Position numbers and translations under genes: made by a program. From positions 55,663,202 to 55,727,201 of the forward strand of contig JAJLRJ010000001.1 of assembly GCA_024195265.1 (NCBI GenBank): DNA of 64,000 bases. Reading direction: 5' to 3'. Below are positions 19,118 through 28,397 of this stretch, piece by piece; the first letter of the stretch is position 1; each line of letters begins with the position of its first letter. The stretch comes from Dendrophyllia cribrosa (taxonomy: Eukaryota; Cnidaria; Anthozoa; Scleractinia; Dendrophylliidae). The notes beneath the pieces are model-generated. The model ran no database searches. It worked only from the letters and a program-made list of their open reading frames with translations, and was not told the DNA's origin.

Positions 19118-19639
19118 CTAAAGGCGCGATCCTCTCTGAAGTCTTACTGGGAAAGCTTTACACTTTAGGCTTTTAAAATACTTTTTGCGACGAGTGGGAG
19201 TCGTGTTTAGCCTGTCCTTTTTTATAACACCATTTTGGATAGATTCCAACGCATAATAGTGGACGTGTCCATAGTTGAACAGCGAAGGAATGTTCTGCGA
19301 CGGAAAAACGCGCCAGCCGGTCGTAGGAATAACGGGAACAGAGTTTAAGGGGCGATTTCCTTGGATCTCTGAATTTTCCTTGATGATTTTAGCAGCGAAC
19401 CATTTACCATTGTCAATGCTTGGATCGAGCGTGTGGTGATTTCCGCTCTTCAAACAGTCGCGTACACGTTTCACAAGCTCGTCTCGTTTCCCGTGCAATT
19501 TCAGCCCTCTACATCTCAGCCATCGTTTTAACTGTTCCACTGTATACTCCTCCGGCTCTCTTTCGAATTTCGACCCAGGTACGCCATCCTCATCCGTTAA
19601 AACAGTAAAACATTGCTGCGTACTACTCGCCATTCGCAT
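19118..19639 (-). CDS. SAP-domain-like protein of a mobile element (173 aa)
   Basis: Residues about 30-65 (EEYTVEQLKRWLRCRGLKLH, then GKRDELVKRVRDCL) fit the SAP fold: two helices with a conserved leucine pattern around a G-x-K turn, a DNA-binding module. The rest (IDNGKWFAAKI, GWRVFPS, YGHVHYYALESI) resembles the region that often follows SAP in invertebrate transposon-linked proteins, from recall. The frame is intact from the Met at 19639 and ends at 19118. It faces the THAP fragment tail to tail inside the same TIR element. It may be the first exon of a longer protein. The cellular role is unknown. Confidence 0.55.
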   Translation of the reverse strand: MRMASSTQQCFTVLTDEDGVPGSKFEREPEEYTVEQLKRWLRCRGLKLHGKRDELVKRVRDCLKSGNHHTLDPSIDNGKWFAAKIIKENSEIQGNRPLNSVPVIPTTGWRVFPSQNIPSLFNYGHVHYYALESIQNGVIKKDRLNTTPTRRKKYFKSLKCKAFPVRLQRGSRL

Positions 19640-19735
19640 ACATTTCCCTTACTTCTCTTACAGAATTGGACTTTGTTTGTCTGAGTCTCGGCGGGGGTCT
19701 CAAATTTCGTGACGTCATTAGTGCACAGCGCTATT

Positions 19736-20045
19736 GGCCACTCCGAAAAATACCATAATACTCTTTTATGTGCAGGCTCAGCCTCGCCGGGGTGTAATTA
19801 TTCAAATCTCCTTTGTTAGAATGGCACAATGGAATTCAGAGTACATGTAGGAATGCTAGGACGTAGCATTGTGTCTTCGCATACAAATGTGCACCGTATG
19901 CAAATTGCCACGAAGTTGAAGCATAGTACGTGCAGTTAGTGCTGAAAACAAAAGAAATTGGAAAAATGAGGCTTAATCAAGTACCACCCAAACCTGCACT
20001 TTAAAGAGTATTATGGTATTTTTAATAATTTCTGGAGTGGGCAAT
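19736..20045. mobile_element. Short TIR element (310 bp)
   Basis: The ends TTGGCCACTCC (from about 19734) and GGAGTGGGCAA (to 20045) are inverted. The inverted word ATACCATAATACTCTTT (19751-19767) matches AAAGAGTATTATGGTAT (20003-20019). It directly abuts the THAP/SAP element, so the order of insertion is unclear. Confidence 0.6.
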
Positions 20046-20210
20046 TTGCTGCATGCTTATGGTATCGGTCAAGGAAAGAACATTGCCGTGGAAAAGTCAC
20101 AGGAGTAACGTCCGTTTTTGGAAATGTATAAATGTATAAAGTCTGTTTCCTTCGTTTTGGTACAATTTTAATTAATGTTCAAATCGTCTTTCAGGAATAT
20201 TTGGTAGATA

Positions 20211-21084
20211 AGGGCCGACTCGCACTAGCGGACAAGTTTGAAATGTCATGACATTTTTGACAAAAACAAAATTGTCGCGACAAGTCAGAGACATTTTGAA
20301 GTAAACAAAAGGTATAATTATTAGTACAATAGCTCTGCACGTGCTTCTGGCATCCTTGTACATTTCTCGGCACGGTCGTCTTGAGCAAACATCAAATATG
20401 CAGGCAGGTCCACGTGGTGAAAAATGTTAAAACGATTTGCATTTGAAGTGCGCGTGTACTGATGTTTTTGTGCTCGTGCGGGGTAATGTCGCAAGAAAAC
20501 TATTATTTTTCCCGTCCATTTATCGGCACAAACTGGTTCCCTCCGCATTCTCTTGTTCCAACCCCGGTATTACCATCCTTCCACGACGTCACCTCGGCAA
20601 GTTATGAAGCAAGTGGCGTTTCGACAGATGTTAACGCCACACAATCGTCCACGAAGCGGGACTATGATAAATGGGCAAAGGACGAAATTTCGCGTGTTGT
20701 TTTTTAGTACAATCCAGACCAAACACAATAGCCAATCAACAACGTATTGTTATCTGGCATTACGAGGGGCATTGGAATGCGACTTGTCATGAATTGTCCT
20801 GCCTTGAGGCAGGACAACGGCCCCTTTGAAGATTTGTCCGTTTTGACAAAATTTGCACTTGTCCAACAAGTCGTTCGCACTTGTTTTTGCGATTGTTTGA
20901 CAAAATGTATCGCGCGTGAAACGCTGACCAATCATAAGACAACTGCTTCTTTGTTTTCTTGAATTGTTGGACAAGTTCTAGGTCTCAAAAAACGTATTCG
21001 CACTTGTTTTCTGTAACAAGTGACACATTAATGAAGAAATCTACAAATTGTTACAAAATTTGTCCGCTAGTGCGAATCGGCCCT
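20211..21084. mobile_element. TIR element, 874 bp
   Basis: The left end AGGGCCGACTCGCACTAGCG is mirrored by CGCTAGTGCGAATCGGCCCT. The terminal inverted repeat is about 29 bp and runs on to GGACAAGTTT. Inside, GACAAAAACAAAATTGTC-type words and CCTGCCTTGAGGCAGG hairpins occur. Short frames on both strands are not recognisable, and no clear target duplication is seen. Confidence 0.7.
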
Positions 21085-21100
21085 AAATATACAAGTCATT

Positions 21101-21101
21101 T

Positions 21102-21132
<31 letters not shown>

Positions 21133-21155
21133 TGGGGGGGGTGGGGGGCGGGGTG
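21101..21155 (+). repeat. Poly-G tract, possible orphan end of a G-rich MITE
   Basis: About 50 bases are nearly all G after TCATTTATT. It may be an end of the G-rich MITE family at 21667, 36589 and 56790, but no matching second end was found. Confidence 0.5.
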
Positions 21156-21249
21156 TCACCCTTTCACTACGCCCCTTGCCGGCTCTTTTGCGATAACACA
21201 CCGCCTTTATTCTGCTACGAAGTTATGTCTTCAATACTCTTATAAACTA

Positions 21250-21434
21250 ATTTCGATTTTGAGGTGTGAATTGCAATACTGCATTATATTGACGGCTAGT
21301 TGGGAGAAAATATATTCCGTATTGGGCGGAGTCGCGAAGCGGCGGAGCCCAGGGGATGGAGCCCAGTACGGAATATATTTTCTTCCAACGCCGTCAATAT
21401 AATGCAGTATTGACGCGCGCCTTAAAATCGAAAT
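21250..21434. repeat. Foldback with ~54-bp strong arms
   Basis: CAATACTGCATTATATTGAC ... GAATATATTTTC-type arms 21274-21327 and 21361-21412 are inverted copies, and weaker pairing extends to ATTTCGATTTT / AAAATCGAAAT outside. The loop is GC-rich (GGAGTCGCGAAGCGGCGGAG). Confidence 0.85.
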
Positions 21435-21539
21435 AGTTTTGTCTAGATTTTTGAGACGTCAATACAACTTTATATTGACGTCTCAAAAGCAAGCAAGAGT
21501 ATCTGACAATAGTGATACTATTACAGATGTGAGCTGGTG

Positions 21540-22890
21540 GGTTTAAAGCTGTTTCTGTGACATCTCCACCGCAAGTTACAGTCTCAGCACCCACGTCCGA
21601 TGACAAGGAAAACAGTCCTGAACGTCCAACATCCAATGTATTTTCATGCCCACAGGAAGGCTGCATCCCGGGGAGGGGGGGCGGGGGGGGGGGGGGGGGG
21701 GGGTACTTCCCAAAAATACCTAGACGGGTATGTGACGCCTAACGGGGTCGTAATTTTGGGACTCCTGGTCTAGAACGAACGGGTATCCATTTTAGAGACA
21801 TTTCCTAGAACGAGGTATAATATTTCGAACGCACGAAAGCTTCATAAGATGGTGAATAAAGAAATTGTAGATCGTGACTTTATCGTCTTTATCTTCTGTT
21901 TGAAATCAAAGCAATTATGTTGCTGATTTGTGTAGAAGCAGAATTGTCGTATTTTGATGTATAAGTCGAACAAACAAAGAAATAACTTTTTTAAAAAATG
22001 GGCTATTGAAAGTTACGCAATTTCTATGAAATCTAAGTTAAATACTGCGCAGGATATTCCAGAAGTGGTGTTGACCTTGAGGTTGTCTAGTCACACGCCC
22101 ACTTGTACTCCTGACCAGAATCTGACTTTCAACGTCCACAAGGCCGTGGACAATCAGGGATAGGCGGCTGACAGCCCAGCGAGTTTCGAGGCTCTGCCAT
22201 CCGAGATCGCATATCATTTCCGTATCATTTTTCTAGAATCAGAGTGTTAAAAATTGACCTATTTTTAGAATGGGGTAACATTTTGAGTGAAAATTCTTTC
22301 TAAAACGGGGTCTAAATTTGGAGACCCGGGCGGCACATACCCAGCCAAGACATATCCGAGTACCCCCCTAGCCTCAAGCAAGCTCTCGGGGTCGTGACCG
22401 GGCTCGCGGTTTGGGAGGGGAGGAGGCCCCCCGAACCCTTTCCTCCCAACCCCTAAGCCCGAGAGCCTTGCTCGCAGGCTAGTACCTCCCGGGGGCTGCA
22501 TCAAAGTGTTTCAATGGCCGTCCGCCCTGGAACACCATCTCGGTCATTTGAAGCCTGCTCCAGGTCACCGGAGAAGCACACCCTAATGAACCTGGCCAAA
22601 CAACAGTACGCCACCCTCCTCAGCGAAAGCGTTGCACTTCTCCCTTTCTTTGCAAGTCTCAAGCTCAGTTAGCAGCTCAAACAAAGGCCAAAGACTCAAG
22701 GCGGGCTGGGCGCTAAAGGAAATGGAACAGCCCTTGCTACCAATTCAATGAAAAGCAGAAAGCCTACCTGGAAAAAGAAATCCGTCGTGCCCGTGCCGGC
22801 AGTAAAGAAAAAAGCGCCATCGATGGCCCTCGTTGAAGATTTTGAGGATAGTTGCCCTTGTAAAGCTAGAAAATGAAGGGCCAATGTAAC
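21540..22890 (+). pseudogene. Degenerate C2H2 zinc-finger gene split by a MITE
   Basis: Before the insertion the frame reads VTVSAPTSDDKENSPERPTS, then VFSCPQEGC. Directly after the element (22494 on) it continues as CIKVFQWPSALEHHLGHL, which together gives a C2H2 finger pattern (C-x4-C ... L-x2-H). Further on, at about 22695-22830, AGWALKEMEQ and, one frameshift later, FNEKQKAYLEKEIR follow. From recall, this order (acidic linker, one finger, G-W-A-L-K, F-x3-Q-K-x-Y-L) is seen in a repeated cnidarian and fish protein family of unknown role. Stops and frameshifts after the finger show it is dead. It lies in the loop of the giant inverted repeat. Confidence 0.6.
21667..22493. mobile_element. 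G-rich MITE, 827 bp, 8-bp target duplication GGCTGCAT
   Basis: The element starts CCCGGGGAGGGGGG and ends GTACCTCCCGGG. GGCTGCAT stands immediately outside at 21659-21666 and 22494-22501. An 8-bp duplication fits hAT- or P-like transposases. It shares the CCCGGG ends with 36589-36923 and 56790-57230. It interrupts the zinc-finger pseudogene. An internal second block (GAGTACCCCCC at about 22358, then a GC-rich palindrome around 22380-22470) may be a further insertion. Confidence 0.85.
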
Positions 22891-23369
22891 GCAAGATTGC
22901 TAACCACTTTTACAGTTTTATTTTCTCTTGTAAGAGGATTGAAGAAGCCTTGTGCGATGCATGATTTTTTTCCGCCTTGAGGCTGTGCAAGAATTTTTTT
23001 TTCGAGATTATTCCATACTTTTCTTTCGCTCGCTGTGAACGATTTTTTTTCTCTACTTTTGCTGTGCAGGAATTTATTGGAGTGCATGATTGGCTTTATC
23101 ATAAACGCAACTGATTCAAGGCTCGGGTTAGTTTAATTTTTCGATGAACTATTAACGGAAAGCGGGTGCAATAGTGGCTAAAAAGAAAAAATATCTTTGA
23201 ATTTCACTTTTGTTTTCGAAAATATCTTGTATTGAATGATGTAAAAAGCACTTTCGAGCCTCCCGACGTCAAAATTCAATATAGAAGACATGCACTCGGA
23301 CCCCACTAGAGCCTCAAGTTCTACAACTAAAGGACCCCCAGCCCACTTTATAAATGACACTGACCTGAA
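22891..23369. other. Inner loop of the giant inverted repeat, no gene
   Basis: Unassigned AT-rich sequence with poly-T runs. The minus-strand frame 23178-23726 begins in the right arm and runs into this loop. It has no recognisable domain. Confidence 0.45.
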
Positions 23370-24435
23370 ACCTTTTCCACGGCAATGTTCTTTCCTTGAC
23401 CGATACCATAAGCACGCAACAAATTCCAGCGTGCTACGCGTCACGCAATCTCTTTGCAACACATTGTGGGAAACTTCCGAACTGTCATTTAGCGACTGTT
23501 GTTTTAACAAATTTGGAGTAAATAACGCTATGATATGATCTACAAGGCTCAGATATTCCAAACACAGCAATATAATGGATCGGAGTGCAGGATTGTCTTT
23601 ATTATAAACGCAATTCAAGGTTCGGGTCAGTTTAATTTTCTGATGAAAAAGCGGGTAAGTGTTGATCGCTGTTATTTGTAAGGTCGCACAACATGATGTT
23701 CGTGTCTCTACTCCGTATCCCAACAAACTGCTTAAAAGATATCATTTTAAGTTAGCAAAGCATAGATAAAGTTCTTCTGAAGTTTTTACGATTCTGAAAA
23801 AGGCTCTATCTCAAAGGAACTATTTTTAGCGATAAACATTTTGTGCGTAGTGGCGGCGCTCAGGTTCGTGTCACAAGTTCTCCTGGTGTCAAACTACCCT
23901 TCACATTTTGGTCTCTCGACGGGGCACTTTTAAAGTGCCGCCAGAAATATTTTACTACAGTAAACAGCAGAAGTTGTGCTTCAAGACCGTCTTAATTTTG
24001 TTTTCAAACTTAACGTACCAATTGGGTTTCCACGACGTTGAAATTGGTTCAAATTTGCTAATTTTTAAAATGGAAGAAATCATGTTTCTTCTAACGGCCG
24101 AAATATTCTTATTTCAACTGCTAATCCAAAGTAAATAACAGTAGTGTGAAGAACAAGAGTGTGTTTATGTTGTGGCCACATTTTATTTATGTATGGCATC
24201 GCGTTTTTCTGTACGAGCGAGATGAAAATGTGTAATTTTTCGCCAGTTTCACAACTGAAAGGCCGCCGATTTGCCGTTTTTCAAACTTTGCCCGTTTTCG
24301 AAAAAATTAAAACGCCGTTACAACTTATAATGTCATTTTTGAAAATACTTCACTATAGAGATTATTTGGGCAAAATATGAAGAAATCCGAAATTTTGTGA
24401 GTGACGCCCGATTTTCGAAAATTTCAGACATTGGC

Positions 24436-25152
24436 TCTTAACTAGCCTTTTTCAGGAAATTTAAAAATTGGAAATTTAAAAACCGTGGGATGAGAGTAAT
24501 TAACAACTTCGACCATCTCGAGAGTGGAAACCAGTTCTAAATAGCTATTTTGACTGTGAGAAGGATCTCAGTGTTTTTCCATACATTAATGTGGGGTTTA
24601 CCTGACTTTGAATGAAATTTTAAGAGGTTAAAAAAGGGCTAGAAGTAAGAAAATGATTTTTGGAACACCAACTTACAGTTGATACCCACGCAACAACACC
24701 CCCGACTACAAATTGTAATCTTCAATATTTCCTCCCAAACATACCCAAAAATCACCCAAAAATTTCCAAAACACCCCATAACATAGATTCATGAGATGAA
24801 CGAAGGGTTTTTGGATTGCTTGAAACGTGAACAAGATATTTCCATTAAACCCATGTTAAGTGGCGGAACTAAAAAAGCATTTAGGTAGATCCCCTCCCCC
24901 CCCCTAAATAGCGATATATTGCATTCATGTAATGTTCATGATGTGTCTGTATTTTCCCGTGTTTTTTACCATGACATTTGACATTTCACGTAAAGCCCTG
25001 TCTACACGAGCAATTTTTATGTGGCAATTTTCTATGTGGCAATTTTTATTTGCCCGTGTAGATGACGAAAAATGACCAATTTTATGTGACAACTGTATTT
25101 GCTGAAAAGCTGGCGTGTTAGTTTTTATGTGGCAAATAAAAATTGCCACATA
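24436..25152. other. Insertion in the right arm of the giant inverted repeat
   Basis: The left arm is continuous here (16832-16866), so this 0.7 kb is an insertion or replacement in the right arm. It is AT-rich. At about 25000-25150 it holds inverted words ATGTGGCAATTTTTATTTG / CAAATAAAAATTGCCACAT. No gene is seen. Confidence 0.6.
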
Positions 25153-25230
25153 CAGTTGGCCGAAACGTCGATTTGAAAACGCTTCTTACCTTAGAAGAAT
25201 CCCGAAAAACAACATTTTAATTTTGAAGAA

Positions 25231-25507
25231 TGAGAGGAGACAGTTTCAGGAATACAATTATCTGGTACTTAATTATCTATACTCTTAATAATTATCTGTA
25301 CGTAATTATCTGTACTCTTAATATCAAGAGTAAAATAAATTAGGGCGATACAGTCAAATCCCGCTTTACGGCCGGATACCCCGATATTCACAGACAGTTC
25401 TTTCTGTCCAATCCGAAAGCCCATACATTTTCGCCCATTCGCACGGACAACGCGCAATAGTTTCCACCCAGACTGAAACAATCTCATACAAATCAAGACA
25501 ACCTTAA
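25231..25507. other. Intergenic, nothing recognised
   Basis: AT-rich with ATTATCTGTAC words. No element or gene supported. Confidence 0.4.
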
Positions 25508-25890
25508 AGGGATATATCGGCTGGTATATCGTGTTTTCATGATTATGGCCAGGAGCCTGCTTTAAGTTTACTTTATTATCTTGAAATAGGAAAAAAAATC
25601 TCCAAAAGCGATGAAAGCAAAGTAATATTATATGACGGGACAAAATGACGGCTGAAAGAGGAACAATTTCACAAGAACGGGAATTCTTGATCGCCTGTCA
25701 CGAGATGAAATTTGATGAACTGTAATCCACTTCCATCCTTGCAATCCTGCGCTTTATCTTTAAACTACTGCTTCTGTTTTGTTCTAAAGAATCGTTTTAT
25801 CCAATTTGGTTTTATATTTGGTGGCATTTGGCGATATAACATGGAAATAACCTAAGTGAAATTTCGTTATTTCGGCCGGACAGTGCCCCT
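25508..25890. mobile_element. TTAA-flanked MITE, copy 1 (383 bp)
   Basis: Ends AGGGATATATCGGCTGG and CGGCCGGACAGTGCCCCT are flanked on both sides by TTAA (25504-25507, 25891-25894). TTAA duplication is typical of piggyBac and Kolobok transposons. The internal words AATCCACTTCCATCCTTGCA and GCCTGTCACGAGATGAAATT match, inverted, the copy at 32148-32488 and a partial copy at about 37025-37185. The 124-aa minus frame over it is not a gene. Confidence 0.75.
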
Positions 25891-25894
25891 TTAA

Positions 25895-28249
25895 TATCTT
25901 CAGTTTAATTTGGATAATTCTAAACGTCAAATGTTTCTTAAATGGTCTATTATATGTCAGTCTACTTCATTATTCGACTATAACGTCGTTTTACCATAAT
26001 AGGAAAGAGAACACGAAAAAATATGCGCACGTTTCAGTGTAGTACACTGGTTCGACTGTAGCCAACAGAGTATTCTGCGCGCAGACGTATCCGATTTCCT
26101 TGCTCCCCGCGGAGTTTTCTGAGGGGAGCAAGGAAATCGGATACGTCTGCGCGCAGGCTACCAAGAGAGCAAAATCAATGATGACTAATTTGAGAAATTA
26201 TGAAGGAAAAAGTTCTCTAGAGAAGTCCAATAATAAATCCCTTATTTGAAGGTTTGATAGATAATTATAATACGCGCGGATATTTACTCATTGCGCATTA
26301 TCATGTATTTTTCCTTTAAAATAATACAATACCTACAATTACGTCATCCACAATCCGTGGTCCTATCGGTTTTCGTATCAACGGGGTTTGACTGTAATAG
26401 CTTTTTTGAAAAAGCTTTAGATGAGCGTGGATTACCAATTTGGAAAATTATGCTTTGTGCTAAAAATTTCGCTTTCTCAGTTTAACCTTTTTTCACTTTA
26501 TATTTTATCGATTCTAAAATGAGATTATTATTTCACTATAAAGGAACTTTGGTCTGCTCTACCCTGAATAATTTAACTGATATCGTCTTTGTGGTGCCGG
26601 TTCAAGGAGCATTTCGTATATGCATGAGCGAAGATGCCTTTAACCCTTTAACTCCCAAGAGTGCGAAAAATCAAGAAAAATCCCGAATTTCTTTTGTTAA
26701 AATATTAAAAAAACAAATGGTACCACTTCAAAAGAACTGCCGAAGAGTTTTCATTTGAATCAGTCACACTACAGAATTCCGTCGACAGAGTCAAAAGTTA
26801 GAACAAAACTACATGACTCCATGGTCGACTCTCGGAGTGAAAGGATTAAGACCAGCCGCAGTCACGAGGCGAAATGCCCCGTCACCTTGCTCTTTGGGAG
26901 CAAGTGATAAGCGAATTCTCCAATTAATTGTATTCGGATTAAACAATCACACCTTTGCGGCTCGGTGGACCAATTACATTAATCCTCTTATAATTACACA
27001 AAGGCCTCACTTGGTCCTATTACCCCATAAATCGAGATTTGATAAAAATCCTAATGTCACCGTTCCCGATGACTGCCTATTATGGAAATCTGTTGTCATG
27101 TACTTCAATAAATTCTTAAGACTTTCTGAGGAAAGATGCAAAGCATTCTTAACTTGTCTTTTGAGAACTCAATTTTGGTGGCACATGGCCGCTGATTTTG
27201 AGAAATTAGGCTGATTTGACCACAGAGACAAGTTTGCATGTTTCAGGTGCTGGGACCAATGTGCCCGGCTCTCACGTACACTGTGACTTTCAAAATCAAC
27301 GTCTTAAGAGCACCCAATGGCCCAGTTAAAACCGTCTCTACCCCTCTAAGTTAGTACCCTCACCCCAGTTGGGCCGACGGCCACAAAACCCAGTCACTGG
27401 CCAACACCGGGGCTACAATGTTGACGATTCTTCGTCCGTCTTCAGTCAACCGAAAAGTTACGCGTATGTTATTTCAAATTTGCCCAGATATGTATTTTGG
27501 CTTTAGAATTTAACACTAAAATTTGTAACAGGCCTCTTTAATTTATCTCAATATTACACACGTACATGCTAATTATTTATTTCGCATCCGTAATTTGATT
27601 ATCAGATCATGTACTTTGAGGCACAACATTTTTGTTGTGTGTAATTCCACGTACCTAAACGAAGATATCCATGAACGTTGTTTTCTTTAGGTTTGGAGCA
27701 AGTTAACCATTAGTATTCGAGTTCATGATCAAACCGTTAAGTGCTTTTTGAATTCCTTGTTTTAACTGATCAATTTTATTTATTTGAACAAGATTTAATC
27801 AAACTTTTTACTTAACGACTGTTTCCGCTAGTACTGTTTGTTCAAAGACATCTTCAAAGAGGGACACAGCCAAACACACAAATAATGTTAATTTCTAGAC
27901 AAATAATCCTCCATTTTTATTGTCCAGACGTGTTGTTTTCGAAATAGAGTAATTCTAAGATGGAACACGACTCGTTTCTTTTTATAGTTTGTTTTTTCCT
28001 TTTTACCGTAAGTTATTCGAGCTTTGTAAAGCTTATCAAGAATTTGGGTCACGTCGCTATTAACTTAATACTGACCAGACGTAAAGATAAGCTCGTTAAA
28101 GGAATTATACAGTTTCACTTTGAACGCATCAGGTAAAACAGAATCGGCACACCAGGGCTTACCAAACGAAAAGGGCGTTAATCGAGTGTACGAGTTCTGG
28201 AAGTTTTAAGGCCAAAGGTTGCTCGAACGCAGAACAATCACAGTAAGAT
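25895..28249. other. Upstream of the furin-repeat gene; palindrome and repeat relics
   Basis: Bases 26075-26156 form a palindrome with perfect 34-bp arms (CTGCGCGCAGACGTATCCGA...). Bases about 26700-26815 are a diverged single copy of the CAAATGAAA-type repeat. A frame at 26813-27214 (133 aa) carries no motif I recognise. The promoter of the downstream gene must lie near the right end, but I cannot place it. Confidence 0.5.
26075..26156. repeat. Palindrome with perfect 34-bp arms
   Basis: Arm 26075-26108 is the exact reverse complement of 26123-26156. The loop is GCGGAGTTTTCTGA. It resembles a small foldback element. Confidence 0.9.
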
Positions 28250-28397
28250 ATGTTACAGTTTCACATCGCTGTTTTGATTGTTGTTGCTGAATTTAGCTGT
28301 CTTCGACAATCACTTGTTTTTGGAGAAGGGAATTTCGATTTTTCATCGAAAAAGGCTGATGTCCAACACCATCGAACGAAGAGGTGGCTTTGGGGAG
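28250..28397 (+). CDS. Furin-repeat gene exon 1: signal peptide and furin site
   Basis: MLQFHIAVLIVVAEFSC is a classic hydrophobic signal sequence. It is followed by a polar stretch and HHRTKRWLWG, where RTKR fits a proprotein-convertase site. The exon ends in phase 1 (G before GTAAGG), which matches the first base needed by the exon at 38978 (GAT, Asp). Linking this exon to the distant repeats is inference from phase, order and content. Intron 1 would be 10.6 kb. Confidence 0.65.

Larger units (their letters stand above)
18160..19735. mobile_element. TIR element carrying THAP- and SAP-coding remnants (1.58 kb)
   Basis: The ends AATAGCGCTGTGCACTA (18160-18176) and TAGTGCACAGCGCTATT (19719-19735) are exact inverted copies. 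Weaker similarity continues inward for about 70 bp, including GAGACCCCC and ACTCAGACAAACA on both sides. Inside are a THAP-like frame on + and a SAP-like frame on -. No full transposase is visible, so I read it as a nonautonomous or decayed DNA transposon. It interrupts the left arm of the giant inverted repeat together with the adjacent element at 19736-20045. Confidence 0.7.
16773..25230. repeat. Giant inverted repeat (~8.5 kb) with interrupted arms
   Basis: The left arm (16773 to about 20095) and right arm (about 23370 to 25230) are reverse complements once later insertions are removed. Shared landmarks are the outer word CAAATCGACGTTTCGGCC (left about 16832, right about 25155), the block at 16870-17550 matching 23755-24425, the block 17841-18160 matching 23420-23740, and the inner word TATGGTATCGGTCAAGGAAA (left about 20060, inverse at about 23395). 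Left-arm interruptions are 17561-17840 and 18160-20045; the right arm is interrupted at about 24436-25152. Open frames that match between arms (for example 17856-18161 on + and 23178-23726 on -) only reflect the duplication. Confidence 0.85.

Noticed and set aside
23178..23726. 182-aa minus-strand frame
   Set aside because: Its longer first part is the same sequence as the frame at 17856-18161 in the other arm of the inverted repeat. No domain is visible and the partner is interrupted.
16909..24380. Paired frames (16909-17100, 17151-17381 and their inverse at 23908-24380)
   Set aside because: They are duplicated by the inverted arms and show no known domain or coding-like substitution pattern that I can judge.
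26813..27214. 133-aa frame upstream of the furin-repeat gene
   Set aside because: No recognisable motif and no splice context; not supported as a gene.
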